From: Symbiodinium natans | Taxonomy: Eukaryota > Sar > Dinophyceae > Suessiales > Symbiodiniaceae | DNA: 64,000 nucleotides | Reading direction: 5' to 3' | NCBI GenBank assembly: GCA_905221605.1 | Contig: CAJNDS010001001.1 | Span: 800,049 to 864,048, forward strand | In this document: positions 56,802 through 64,000 of the stretch, piece by piece | Numbering within the stretch: the stretch's first letter is position 1 | How the letters are laid out: every line of letters begins with the position of its first letter | The notes under the pieces: generated by a model | What the model saw: the letters and a program-made list of their open reading frames with translations, nothing else | Database searches by the model: none | Told to the model about the DNA's origin: nothing | Program-made: the position numbers and the translations under genes

Positions 56802-57740
56802 ATGGTGCAACAATCTGAGGATACGCGGGTTCAAGAGGTTCCCTTGGCAGGTGCCTTTCCGTGGCATGAAGATTACCACCAGCGTACCCTCCGGCCGCTA
56901 TCTGCGAGCAACACCCTCCGGCTTGCCGGAGATGTGCATGAGGTCAGCTGCTCCTGCGAATGGGGATGGCTGGTCCGGTTACTCCTCAAGGATGAGCCGC
57001 CATGGGCACGGTCAGTTCTACCGATCTGGCCGAACCCTTCCAATAGTATCTTGGAGCTGGTTGCGGCACCGCCGGATACTGGGTCCGCCTGCATTTTGAT
57101 CGTTTCGGAGACATGGCAGATCTGCTTGCTGTTGCCCCGCAGAGCCCGGCTAGATTGGTACGCTGATGCAATAGCGGCACGCACCCCAGGCGCTTTTGGA
57201 CAGCTGTACCCTCCGGTGGCCATTGAGCCTACAATCAGCCAGACTGAGCAGGCAGACAGCTCGGAGCGCCTGTCTCCGACCCTATCGCTCCGATCGGGAG
57301 ATGTTTTTTATGCTTCCCCCCTTGGGCACATCCGAACTGGCCGTCGAGGGGGTGTAGTACATATTCATTCTGTCTCCGCTCTGCGCCATTGCACGCTATG
57401 GCAGCGCTTCTTGCATGTTATCCCCTCTTGGGAGTGTACTCTCTGGAGCCCCGGGTGCCAGCCTCAAGTTATGACGGTTCCTGCCGGGGCAGAATGGCTA
57501 CCACACCTGGGCGCGTTTGATGCTTTCCTTTCCGCAGGCATCCAAGGCCGATGGATACCGTCCCCGTGGGCCTGGGGCCAACAGGTACACATGGTTGCCG
57601 CATGCAGCTTGCCGCGCCAAGTGCATATTTTGGTGCGAGGAGAGGGGCAAACCGAATGCTTGGTAGCACCTGCCATTGCTGATGTGGGCTTCATTACCCA
57701 TGTCCTTGGCAGGCCATCCCGATGTGCTGTACCACTCTGA
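56802..57740 (+). CDS. Retroelement ORF4: polyprotein segment, family unknown
   Basis: The ATG at 56,802 (MVQQSEDTRVQ) lies 41 bases after the ORF3 stop. The frame is also open slightly upstream, where FWAGTS could complete the ORF3 hydrophobic patch. The segment contains LSLRSGDVFYASP (about 57,282), then CTLWSPGCQPQVMTVPAGAEW (about 57,438-57,500) and a HILVRGEGQTECLVAP stretch. It stops at TGA 57,738. The second half aligns by eye with ORF5 residues at about 58,630-58,940, and that alignment continues from the end of ORF4 into the start of ORF5. The stop is therefore best explained as a frameshift. Confidence 0.55.
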   Translation: MVQQSEDTRVQEVPLAGAFPWHEDYHQRTLRPLSASNTLRLAGDVHEVSCSCEWGWLVRLLLKDEPPWARSVLPIWPNPSNSILELVAAPPDTGSACILIVSETWQICLLLPRRARLDWYADAIAARTPGAFGQLYPPVAIEPTISQTEQADSSERLSPTLSLRSGDVFYASPLGHIRTGRRGGVVHIHSVSALRHCTLWQRFLHVIPSWECTLWSPGCQPQVMTVPAGAEWLPHLGAFDAFLSAGIQGRWIPSPWAWGQQVHMVAACSLPRQVHILVRGEGQTECLVAPAIADVGFITHVLGRPSRCAVPL

Positions 57741-57747
57741 GGCGACT

Positions 57748-59208
57748 ATGCAAGTTGACTTGCGAGATGCTGATGTCATCCGGCCCGGAAGAGCGCATAA
57801 ACCACTACCTTCTCGGCCCCGAAGCACCGCGCTCAGGGTCGCCCCGTCTCGACTCCTTTTGCTTCTTGCACTAGGGACTAAGTGCCGGCTGGGTGGGCCC
57901 CTTCTCCTGTTGGCGTGGTTTAATATACATGCGGTCCTCTCCATGGAGACTGAACTTGAGGTGAGCTCTAGCTCCAGCACTTCAGCTTGTCCCAGGGTCG
58001 CCAGCAGGTCCAGGTCACGCAGACCCGCCAGCTCCAGCAATCGCCTGGAGCCGCGTGTCCTTGCGGTCGGGCAGTCCTGTTACCCCGTTAATCCCTCCTT
58101 GCGCAGCGTAGGGAACACAGTAGGTCTGGCGAATTTTCCTTGGGTCCAGGCCCTATGCCCCATACAAGGACCTGCTACGCCCTTTCGCACTCACACGCAC
58201 ATGTCGGATGTGCATGTATTTTCCACCATGCAATATGACCTCCTAGACTGGGGGGCTTGCCATGCCCCTGTCTGGCCTGCGATCAGCATGGGGGCAATGC
58301 ATCTGGTTCCCTGTCCGCCTAAGCCACTGGTTTGTGTTGCAGTTTCCGTCGGTGGCACTGTTCATGCTAGACTGATGTTGCGCGACACGCCTTGGAGGCT
58401 GTTCCCTCGCTCTCTGGGAGAGGATATGGAATATCTTGCGCCTTGCGGCAGTGGTGCCACTCAGGTTGGAGCCAGCGTCCCTAAGCTGCGGCACGGAGAC
58501 ATGATTATCGCGCGCCCTCCCGCGGCAGCTCGTGTCCCGGGGCCTATGCCCATCTTCCTCACGGCCGAGCAGGCGCGACACCACGCCGTTTGGCAACTGC
58601 CCTTTCTCTTGACTCAACGGGACCAGGTAACCCTCTGGCGGCCTGACCGCCCCAAGCAGGTTGTTCCGTTGCCTGCCGGGGCCTCTTGGCGCCCTACGGC
58701 TGCTAGCTTTATCACTGAGTGGAGCGGGCAACATGCCCGATGGGCGCCCATACCATGGATACCAGATGCGGGACTACATCTCTGTTTGCGTTGTGACGAA
58801 GCCAATCGTGTCAATGTTGTGGTATGGGATAGGAGTCCTGTCTGTCGCCAATTGGCACGCTCTCCACCACTCACCCATGTCGTTCGCGGTACTGCTAATA
58901 TGGACCCCTCTGATGTCCTTCTGCGGAATGGCGATGTGCTTACACCCCGCGCCTCCGTGGGCCGCTCCGCCCATCGCCGGCCTCTCTGGCCTTTGCTTCT
59001 GACCCTTTTGGGGTTCCGTGGCTGCTTCCTTGGAGGAGTGGTTCCCCACTCCCTCCTTCTATTCCTCTGGGTCTCCCATTGTCCCCACAGCGCTCCGGCT
59101 ACTGCTCTGATGCCCGACTCCGAGCCGCGCGCTGAGCCCGATCTGGCGCGGTGGTGGAAGCCCTACTCAGGCGCACACACCGACTTATGGCGCACGACAC
59201 CGCCGTGA
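57748..59208 (+). CDS. Retroelement ORF5: polyprotein segment with hydrophobic pairs, family unknown
   Basis: The frame is open from 57,676. An ATG at 57,748 lies seven bases after the ORF4 stop. Features in order: VDLRDADVIRPGR, a leucine-rich double hydrophobic patch (SRLLLLLALGTK, GGPLLLLAWF; about 57,850-57,930), METELEVSSSS and an Arg/Ser-rich linker, and a soluble module with PKLRHGDMIIARPP (about 58,480). Then come VTLWRPDRP and VPLPAGASW (about 58,637-58,690), VLLRNGDVLTPR (about 58,914) and a second double hydrophobic patch (about 58,978-59,085). The frame ends at an in-frame TGA (59,206-59,208), beyond which it continues open as ORF6. Confidence 0.58.
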   Translation: MQVDLRDADVIRPGRAHKPLPSRPRSTALRVAPSRLLLLLALGTKCRLGGPLLLLAWFNIHAVLSMETELEVSSSSSTSACPRVASRSRSRRPASSSNRLEPRVLAVGQSCYPVNPSLRSVGNTVGLANFPWVQALCPIQGPATPFRTHTHMSDVHVFSTMQYDLLDWGACHAPVWPAISMGAMHLVPCPPKPLVCVAVSVGGTVHARLMLRDTPWRLFPRSLGEDMEYLAPCGSGATQVGASVPKLRHGDMIIARPPAAARVPGPMPIFLTAEQARHHAVWQLPFLLTQRDQVTLWRPDRPKQVVPLPAGASWRPTAASFITEWSGQHARWAPIPWIPDAGLHLCLRCDEANRVNVVVWDRSPVCRQLARSPPLTHVVRGTANMDPSDVLLRNGDVLTPRASVGRSAHRRPLWPLLLTLLGFRGCFLGGVVPHSLLLFLWVSHCPHSAPATALMPDSEPRAEPDLARWWKPYSGAHTDLWRTTPP

Positions 59209-62200
59209 GTGACCTCTGTCGCACAAGCCATCGCTAGGAGCTCCCTTCGACTGTGCTACCTCCGCCCCCGGGGGGCTCCAGTGTGGAAACGGCATTCTAG
59301 CACGCGTTGGGAGGCTGACATCACTCCTGCGGGCCAGCTGCAGGAGAAGCTGTATGAATACTGGTTGGCTGACGACCTTCCTACCTCCCTGCCCTCCCAA
59401 GTACCATGGCAGCTGCAACAGGCCTGGCACGCATACCCGCCATGGACCAGCGGAGTTCCTGAGCAGGTCCTGATCTCCACTGACGGTACCGGCTTGCACA
59501 CGGGTGCATGGGCGTTCGTGGTTTGGGGCTGGCATGCTGGACAGTGGTACCGGTTGGGCTGGGAACATGGCGTCGTGTGCCAACAATGGTCAGTCGCCCC
59601 TGGGCTTCTTTCGTATGCCGCAGAACTCGCGGCGCTACAGACTGCAGCCTTGTGGGCTTGCGTGTGGTTGGATGCCAATGCTGCGGCGTGGCATGCCAAG
59701 CCCACTGTTGTCACTGCCGCTGTTGATAATCAAGCAGCACTCGGTGTTGCTGCTGGTCATGCCTCGGCGGCGGCGGAGTGGGCCAAGGACGCCCGTCGGG
59801 CGTGGCAAGCCCTGCAAACTCGTATTGCTACTAGGTTTGCACATGTCCCCGGCCATGCAGGCTTCGTTGTCAATGAACTTGTCGACACTCTTGCCGGTCT
59901 TGCAGCCAAACATGGCAACCTAGGTGTTGAGCGTCCTGTGTGTGCGCCACATCACTCGGCGCTATGGGCAGCGGCTGCGGATGATCTCTGGCTGGTACCA
60001 TACGGGCGGGTTGTTGATGGGACGAAAGTCCTTCTCCAGTGGGACATGCCCACGCCAGCAGAAGACATCGTCGCCCGCGACGCCGAAACCAGCGACAGCG
60101 AGCCTGTGACACCTGTGCCCAAGCCGGCCCACCTGGCCTTTCGAGCAGTGCAGGCAAACATCCAATCTATCAAGGATACTATGCCGCATTTCTTTAATAG
60201 AACTGGCTCGGGACAGCGTCGGGCTTATCTCCATAAACAACTGAGGGATTTGCAAGTGCACCTCGTCACCTTACAAGAATGCAGGTCCAGACAGGGCCGA
60301 TGGGTCTCTGGTGATTTTCTGACATGGCGCTCCGGGGCGGACCGGCAAGGACGGTACGGATGCGAAATTTGGTTGCGCTCGGACTGGGTCCCGCATTGCG
60401 ACTCTATGGATGCATGGGTCATTGTATGCTCCACACCGCAGATGCTCATTATCAAAACTCGTGCGGTATGCCCTCCGCTGTGCATTATCTCCGCTCATGC
60501 CCCGCATGCTGATAGGCCGAGCACAGAGATTTCAGCGTTCTGGGGAGCCCTGGGGACACATCTTAGCCATCTTCCCTCCGATGCTACCCTCCTGCTAGGC
60601 GTTGATGCTAATGCCGACTTCGCAGCCTCCGACGTCGACGACATCCTTGTCGGTCGTAGGGTTACTCTTCAGGCTCCTAGGCTCGGTGATGACAAGCTTG
60701 CCCAACTGAGCAGACAGGCCAGGCTCGTGGCACCAGCCACTTTCACTACCATCCATCACGGTCATGATTGGACCTGGCAACACGCAAGCGGCCTCAGCAA
60801 ACGCCTTGATCATTGGCTGGTGTCCGAGGCGCAATGCAGAGTCACGTATACAGCGCCCCTCCCTGAATTCGACATTCTGTTGGGCAGACGTGACCACATG
60901 CCTGTGCTTGCTGTTGGAGAGCTTACGCTAGTAGGAAGGCCACAACGCGGTAGTGGAGCCCGCCGCTGCACCCCGCAGGAATGCGCCGCATTTGCTGCTC
61001 GACTTTGGGACAGCGTAGGGCACTGGAGATCAATATGGGCGCTCTCCCCTACGCAGCAAGTCCAGCAACTGTCACAGGCATACAAGAGGTTCCAGGATGG
61101 TCTCCCTCGCCGACCGAGAGCCAAGCCGTCCCAGCCCTACCTCAGCGAGGAAGCATGGCGCCACCTTTGCCAGCTCAAGCAAGTGCGAAGGGAAAAAGCT
61201 CTCGCAGTCGTAAGAGCCAAGCAAGCCTGGTTGGGCAGGTGTTTCCGAGCCTGGCGACAGCGCCCAGGTGGGGCCCGCAGACTCGATGTCTGGCGGAGGG
61301 TAGCAGTACTCTCCGGGCAGGAGAACCGATTACGTTACCGCCTGCACAGGCTCGGCCGGCGAGACAAAGTTGCACACATGCAGTCACTCCTGTCTGCTGC
61401 GACTGCGTCGTGGCATGTGCATGGCCGTCCAGATCAGGCGCTTCTACACCTGCGCTGGGCGTCCAGGCGCGCTGCTGACAGGCGCAGAGTCCGAGCAGCG
61501 GGCGGGTATGATATCCAAGGCGAGCTACGGGAGCAGTTCCGCGGTCAGGAGCACGGAACAGTTGTCACTCCCCAGGCCTTGGCGGACACCCACGCTGCTT
61601 GGCAGAGCACCCCTGGCAAGGCCCTTCCTGATGTCGCACCCACTCTCCTGCAAGTAGAACAACTTTGCAGGAAACAGAAACCCGCCAAAGCGGCGGGCCC
61701 GGACGGTATTCGCAACGGACTTTGGGCGTCCCAGCCCGCCATGGCCGGGCGATGGACGTGGCAGCTGCATCTTAAGCTTGCCCTGACTGGTCGCGAACCT
61801 AGCGATTTCAAGCACGCGATTGCCTGCGCGCTGTACAAGAAAGGACCGGCGGCATTACCGGCCAACTACCGGTCCATAGTGTTGCTGAATGGGGTAGCGA
61901 AAGTCTGGCATAGCCACCTGCGAAGCACTATCGGCCGCAAGGTTGTCAACGCCTATCAGCCACTTCAACTGGGGGGCAGGCCGGGCATGCATGTTGGTTA
62001 TGCACTAGCTGCCTTTCGCGTCGCGGCTGGCCTTGCCGCCCAGGCCAGCAGGTCACATATCGCTCTGTTTGTCGATGTGCAGGCAGCCTTCTACGAGGTT
62101 GACCGCGAGCTTCTTTTTGGAGAATCCTCTGGAGCAGCGAGAGCGGAAGCTGTGCTACCGTGGGTGCAGGACCTCCTAGATAGGGGGGCCCTACAGGTCC

Positions 62201-62835
62201 TGGGACTTGATGAGGCTGAAATAGCCATGCTCCAGGATTGTGTTCGCGGCTCTAGCTGGCTCTTGCAGGGAGACCGCCTCCCTGTGCTTGCCGCCCGCGG
62301 CAGCCGCCCTGGCGACGGACTTGCTGATGTGTTGTTCGGTGCGGTAATGACCTGCATCATTGCCAAAGTCAACCAAGAACTCGCGTTGGCTGGGATCGCA
62401 CATCATTCCATTGCAATTGCGTGCGCCGACGAGCAAGCTGAACCTTGTGCGATAGCCTGGGCTGATGACCTTGTCCTCCTGGCGGATGTGGACCACGCAG
62501 GGGATGTCCCCGAGACAGTGATGCGCATGGGCAACGTTGTCTTTCAGATCTTCCGGGCCTTCCGCCTGCGGGTCAACACCGGCCCCGGTAAGACAGAGTT
62601 CCTCATCGACCCGCGGGGTGCAGGGGCCGACGGGGTGAGGGGGGACATGCTGCAAGGCACTGCCAGCATCCCTATCCTAGACGAGCATGTCCGCATCGCC
62701 TCTGAATACAAATACTTGGGAGTGCCTCAGCTACCACGCGACAATGGCCGGCGCGACATTGAGAATGCAGTCAGCCGGGGGCGAGCAGCGGAGCTCTCTC
62801 CTCGCAAGGTCTCGGTTGCCCTGGCCAGTCCGTGA
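59209..62835 (+). CDS. Retroelement ORF6: RNase H, APE endonuclease and reverse transcriptase
   Basis: This 1,208-codon frame has no ATG before about 60,181 and is in frame with ORF5 across one TGA, so it is probably part of the polyprotein. RNase H spans about residues 85-235: D92 (STDG), E139 (YAAEL), D173 (AAVDN), H216 and D226 form the catalytic set. The endonuclease spans about 310-570: N317, E357 (LQE), H430 (SAHAP), D466/N468 (GVDANAD), D534 and D562-H563 (RRDHMPV). The reverse transcriptase spans about 815-1,175: AGPDGI at 829, FVDVQAAFYEVD with D956, GSRPGDGLAD at 1,031, AWADDLVLL with D1086-D1087, and YKYLGV at 1,168. All three enzymes keep their key residues. Together they would nick the target, copy the RNA and remove it. 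Confidence 0.92.
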   Translation: MTSVAQAIARSSLRLCYLRPRGAPVWKRHSSTRWEADITPAGQLQEKLYEYWLADDLPTSLPSQVPWQLQQAWHAYPPWTSGVPEQVLISTDGTGLHTGAWAFVVWGWHAGQWYRLGWEHGVVCQQWSVAPGLLSYAAELAALQTAALWACVWLDANAAAWHAKPTVVTAAVDNQAALGVAAGHASAAAEWAKDARRAWQALQTRIATRFAHVPGHAGFVVNELVDTLAGLAAKHGNLGVERPVCAPHHSALWAAAADDLWLVPYGRVVDGTKVLLQWDMPTPAEDIVARDAETSDSEPVTPVPKPAHLAFRAVQANIQSIKDTMPHFFNRTGSGQRRAYLHKQLRDLQVHLVTLQECRSRQGRWVSGDFLTWRSGADRQGRYGCEIWLRSDWVPHCDSMDAWVIVCSTPQMLIIKTRAVCPPLCIISAHAPHADRPSTEISAFWGALGTHLSHLPSDATLLLGVDANADFAASDVDDILVGRRVTLQAPRLGDDKLAQLSRQARLVAPATFTTIHHGHDWTWQHASGLSKRLDHWLVSEAQCRVTYTAPLPEFDILLGRRDHMPVLAVGELTLVGRPQRGSGARRCTPQECAAFAARLWDSVGHWRSIWALSPTQQVQQLSQAYKRFQDGLPRRPRAKPSQPYLSEEAWRHLCQLKQVRREKALAVVRAKQAWLGRCFRAWRQRPGGARRLDVWRRVAVLSGQENRLRYRLHRLGRRDKVAHMQSLLSAATASWHVHGRPDQALLHLRWASRRAADRRRVRAAGGYDIQGELREQFRGQEHGTVVTPQALADTHAAWQSTPGKALPDVAPTLLQVEQLCRKQKPAKAAGPDGIRNGLWASQPAMAGRWTWQLHLKLALTGREPSDFKHAIACALYKKGPAALPANYRSIVLLNGVAKVWHSHLRSTIGRKVVNAYQPLQLGGRPGMHVGYALAAFRVAAGLAAQASRSHIALFVDVQAAFYEVDRELLFGESSGAARAEAVLPWVQDLLDRGALQVLGLDEAEIAMLQDCVRGSSWLLQGDRLPVLAARGSRPGDGLADVLFGAVMTCIIAKVNQELALAGIAHHSIAIACADEQAEPCAIAWADDLVLLADVDHAGDVPETVMRMGNVVFQIFRAFRLRVNTGPGKTEFLIDPRGAGADGVRGDMLQGTASIPILDEHVRIASEYKYLGVPQLPRDNGRRDIENAVSRGRAAELSPRKVSVALASP

Positions 62836-62900
62836 AGGTTGGGTGTCAGGTCGAATCCTCCCTGCAGCTTATGCCACCCTGGCCACCTCGCTGGCGCCAG
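62770..62900 (+). other. Frame-decay segment after the reverse transcriptase
   Basis: Frame 1 reads IENAVSRGRAAELSP, then becomes implausible and stops. Frame 3 reads QGLGCPGQSVK and frame 2 reads GRILPAAYATLATSL, before frame 1 resumes at AGARTTQSQ. This is consistent with at least two small indels. Confidence 0.5.
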
Positions 62901-64000
62901 GACCACGCAGTCTCAAGCCACTATAATAGAGGGACTGCTTGACCGCATTCGCAGGAAGATTTGGCAGTCATGGCAGGAGGGGCATCACGCCGCCAACTGC
63001 GCCCTTGAGGTCCTCATGCCCTTGCAGTCCCCACGAGAAGCCCTCTTGGTCGCTCGCTGCAGGCTTCTCATCCAGCTTTGCTGCCATGCACCTTCGCGTG
63101 TCTGGGACCTGTTCGAGGCCGCCTATTATCGCGACGCTGCCTGGCCTCAAAGTCTACTGGCTTCTGCTCGGGTCGTCTGGGCAGCAGCTGGCCTATCCGG
63201 GGATGTTGCTTCTGCGCTACGCCGTCAGGTGCAAACCAACGCTGCCACTCTGCTGCGCACATGCCGGCGCTTGAGCCGCTTCGGCACGCTCCTACGAGCA
63301 TGCCACGATCACTGGCGGCAAGCGCTCCCTGCGACTCCTCTTGAAGCCGACCGCCTGCCAGCCCCGGCTCCTGTGTCCTTCCCCTGTCGAGTGTGCCACC
63401 ACCAAAGCAAAACAAAGCATGCCTTGGCGGTACACTTGCATCGCTCCCATGGTGTGGTTTCGCACAGCATGCAGTATATTGTCGACACCACTTGCAGGTG
63501 GTGCCTCAAAGACTTTCACTCCACCACCCGGCTTCGATACCATATTGAGCACGCCTCGATGTGCAGATATGGGTTGCAGCACGTTGTGGGGCCTATCTAC
63601 CAGGCCGGCGTTGCCACCAAACGGAAGGGTGCGCTAGGTCACTTGCGCGTTCCTCCACTACAAACACAGGGCCCCAGGCTGCCCACCCCTGCTGAGCGGC
63701 GAGCGTCCGAGCGTGACGCATATGCTACTGCAGACGACTTGAGGCAGGAAAGGGAGGACTGGGAGGCGGCCGAGCGCCAGCAGGCGGCCCAGAACCGGCT
63801 TGGGCCAGCTGCTCTTGAGGTGCACCAACGGGCTGCTTCCGACCACATCCCACCCCTGCTGCCGAGAGACCCTGCCGCCGGGGGGCCAAGTGGGGGTGCC
63901 CACTCTGTCCACACTGCTACCGGGGACAGCCCAGATAGGTGGTCTGTCTGGAGAACTTTAGTGGAGGACGTCACTGCGCCGTCCCCCCTATGGTCTGGCT
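62836..64000 (+). pseudogene. 3' continuation of the retroelement ORF: C2H2 zinc fingers, open at window edge
   Basis: Frame 1 is closed at 62,833 by TGA, but coding resumes in the same frame (from about 62,890: AGARTTQSQATIIEGLLDRI) and stays open to 64,000. Around 62,770-62,900 the best coding signal moves between frames (ILPAAYATLATSL is in frame 2), so one or more small indels broke the reading frame. Downstream come a helical Arg/Ala-rich region and two zinc fingers: C-x2-C-x12-H-x4-H (63,385-63,450, CRVCHHQSKTKH) and C-x2-C with a following HIEH (63,495-63,555, CRWCLKDFHSTT). A charged segment (EREDWEAAERQQAAQ) follows. A zinc-finger tail after the reverse transcriptase is usual in several LINE groups and may bind the RNA or target DNA. 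Confidence 0.7.

Larger units (their letters stand above)
48313..64000 (+). mobile_element. Giant LINE-type (non-LTR) retroelement, 3' end outside window
   Basis: From about 48,313 the telomere-like repeats stop and plus-strand coding sequence runs almost without gaps to the window edge. Order: a short leader, ORF1, a hydrophobic and soluble multi-module region of about 9 kb, RNase H, APE-type endonuclease, reverse transcriptase, and C2H2 zinc fingers. No LTR is visible. The reverse transcriptase and endonuclease are of the LINE kind. The copy is damaged by frameshifts and stops at 48,990-49,010, at each ORF junction, at 59,206 and around 62,770-62,900. Length is at least 15.6 kb, which is very long for a LINE. 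The 3' tail and any target-site duplication are not in view. Confidence 0.85.

Noticed and set aside
48313-64000. LTR retrotransposon or retrovirus-like element
   Set aside because: No LTR, protease or integrase signature is seen. The APE-type endonuclease and the RT motif style indicate a LINE.
1-64000. tRNA or rRNA genes
   Set aside because: I found no cloverleaf with a convincing A/B box pair and no rRNA core sequence by reading. A dedicated RNA search was not possible.

Overview
The window looks like nuclear DNA of a dinoflagellate, probably Symbiodiniaceae-like. This is an inference from four things. Arabidopsis-type telomere repeats (TTTAGGG/CCCTAAA) are scattered throughout. An intron-containing SF2 helicase gene carries helicase-associated repeats and one GC-AG intron. 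There is no bacterial operon structure. A very large LINE-type retroelement has a WADD reverse transcriptase core. No taxonomic marker gene is present, so the assignment is not proven.

Layout. (1) About 1-6,100 and 14,300-48,300 are repeat territory without convincing genes: many short tracts of CCCTAAA or TTTAGGG in both orientations, variant arrays of the same motif, at least ten copies of a 100-135 bp inverted-repeat (MITE-like) element, other foldback elements, poly-G/poly-C runs, microsatellites and a 256-bp tandem repeat. In two places a telomere-repeat segment interrupts a MITE-like element and is flanked by a 13-bp near-perfect duplication, which suggests telomeric repeats were inserted at staggered breaks. 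(2) About 6,200-14,300 is a small gene island: a plus-strand, apparently spliced or decayed gene ending near 7,723; a convergent minus-strand spliced DEAH-type helicase (7,785 to about 11,275); and a second minus-strand spliced gene of unknown function (about 13,330-14,315). Their inferred introns carry CA/TG or TA microsatellites. (3) From about 48,313 to the window end is one plus-strand LINE-type element of at least 15.6 kb whose 5' side abuts telomere-like repeats and whose 3' end lies outside the window.

The retroelement is the most striking object. ORF1 (about 48,735-50,235, one frameshift) is followed by at least 13.8 kb of nearly continuous coding sequence, cut in this copy into ORF2-ORF6 by stops and frameshifts. 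The upstream 9 kb encodes alternating soluble modules and hydrophobic patches with no family I recognise. It is followed by a complete RNase H domain, then an APE-type endonuclease, a reverse transcriptase and a C-terminal C2H2 zinc-finger pair. RNase H upstream of the endonuclease is the reverse of the usual LINE order. A module repeated across the ORF4/ORF5 break indicates that the separate ORFs were once one giant polyprotein.
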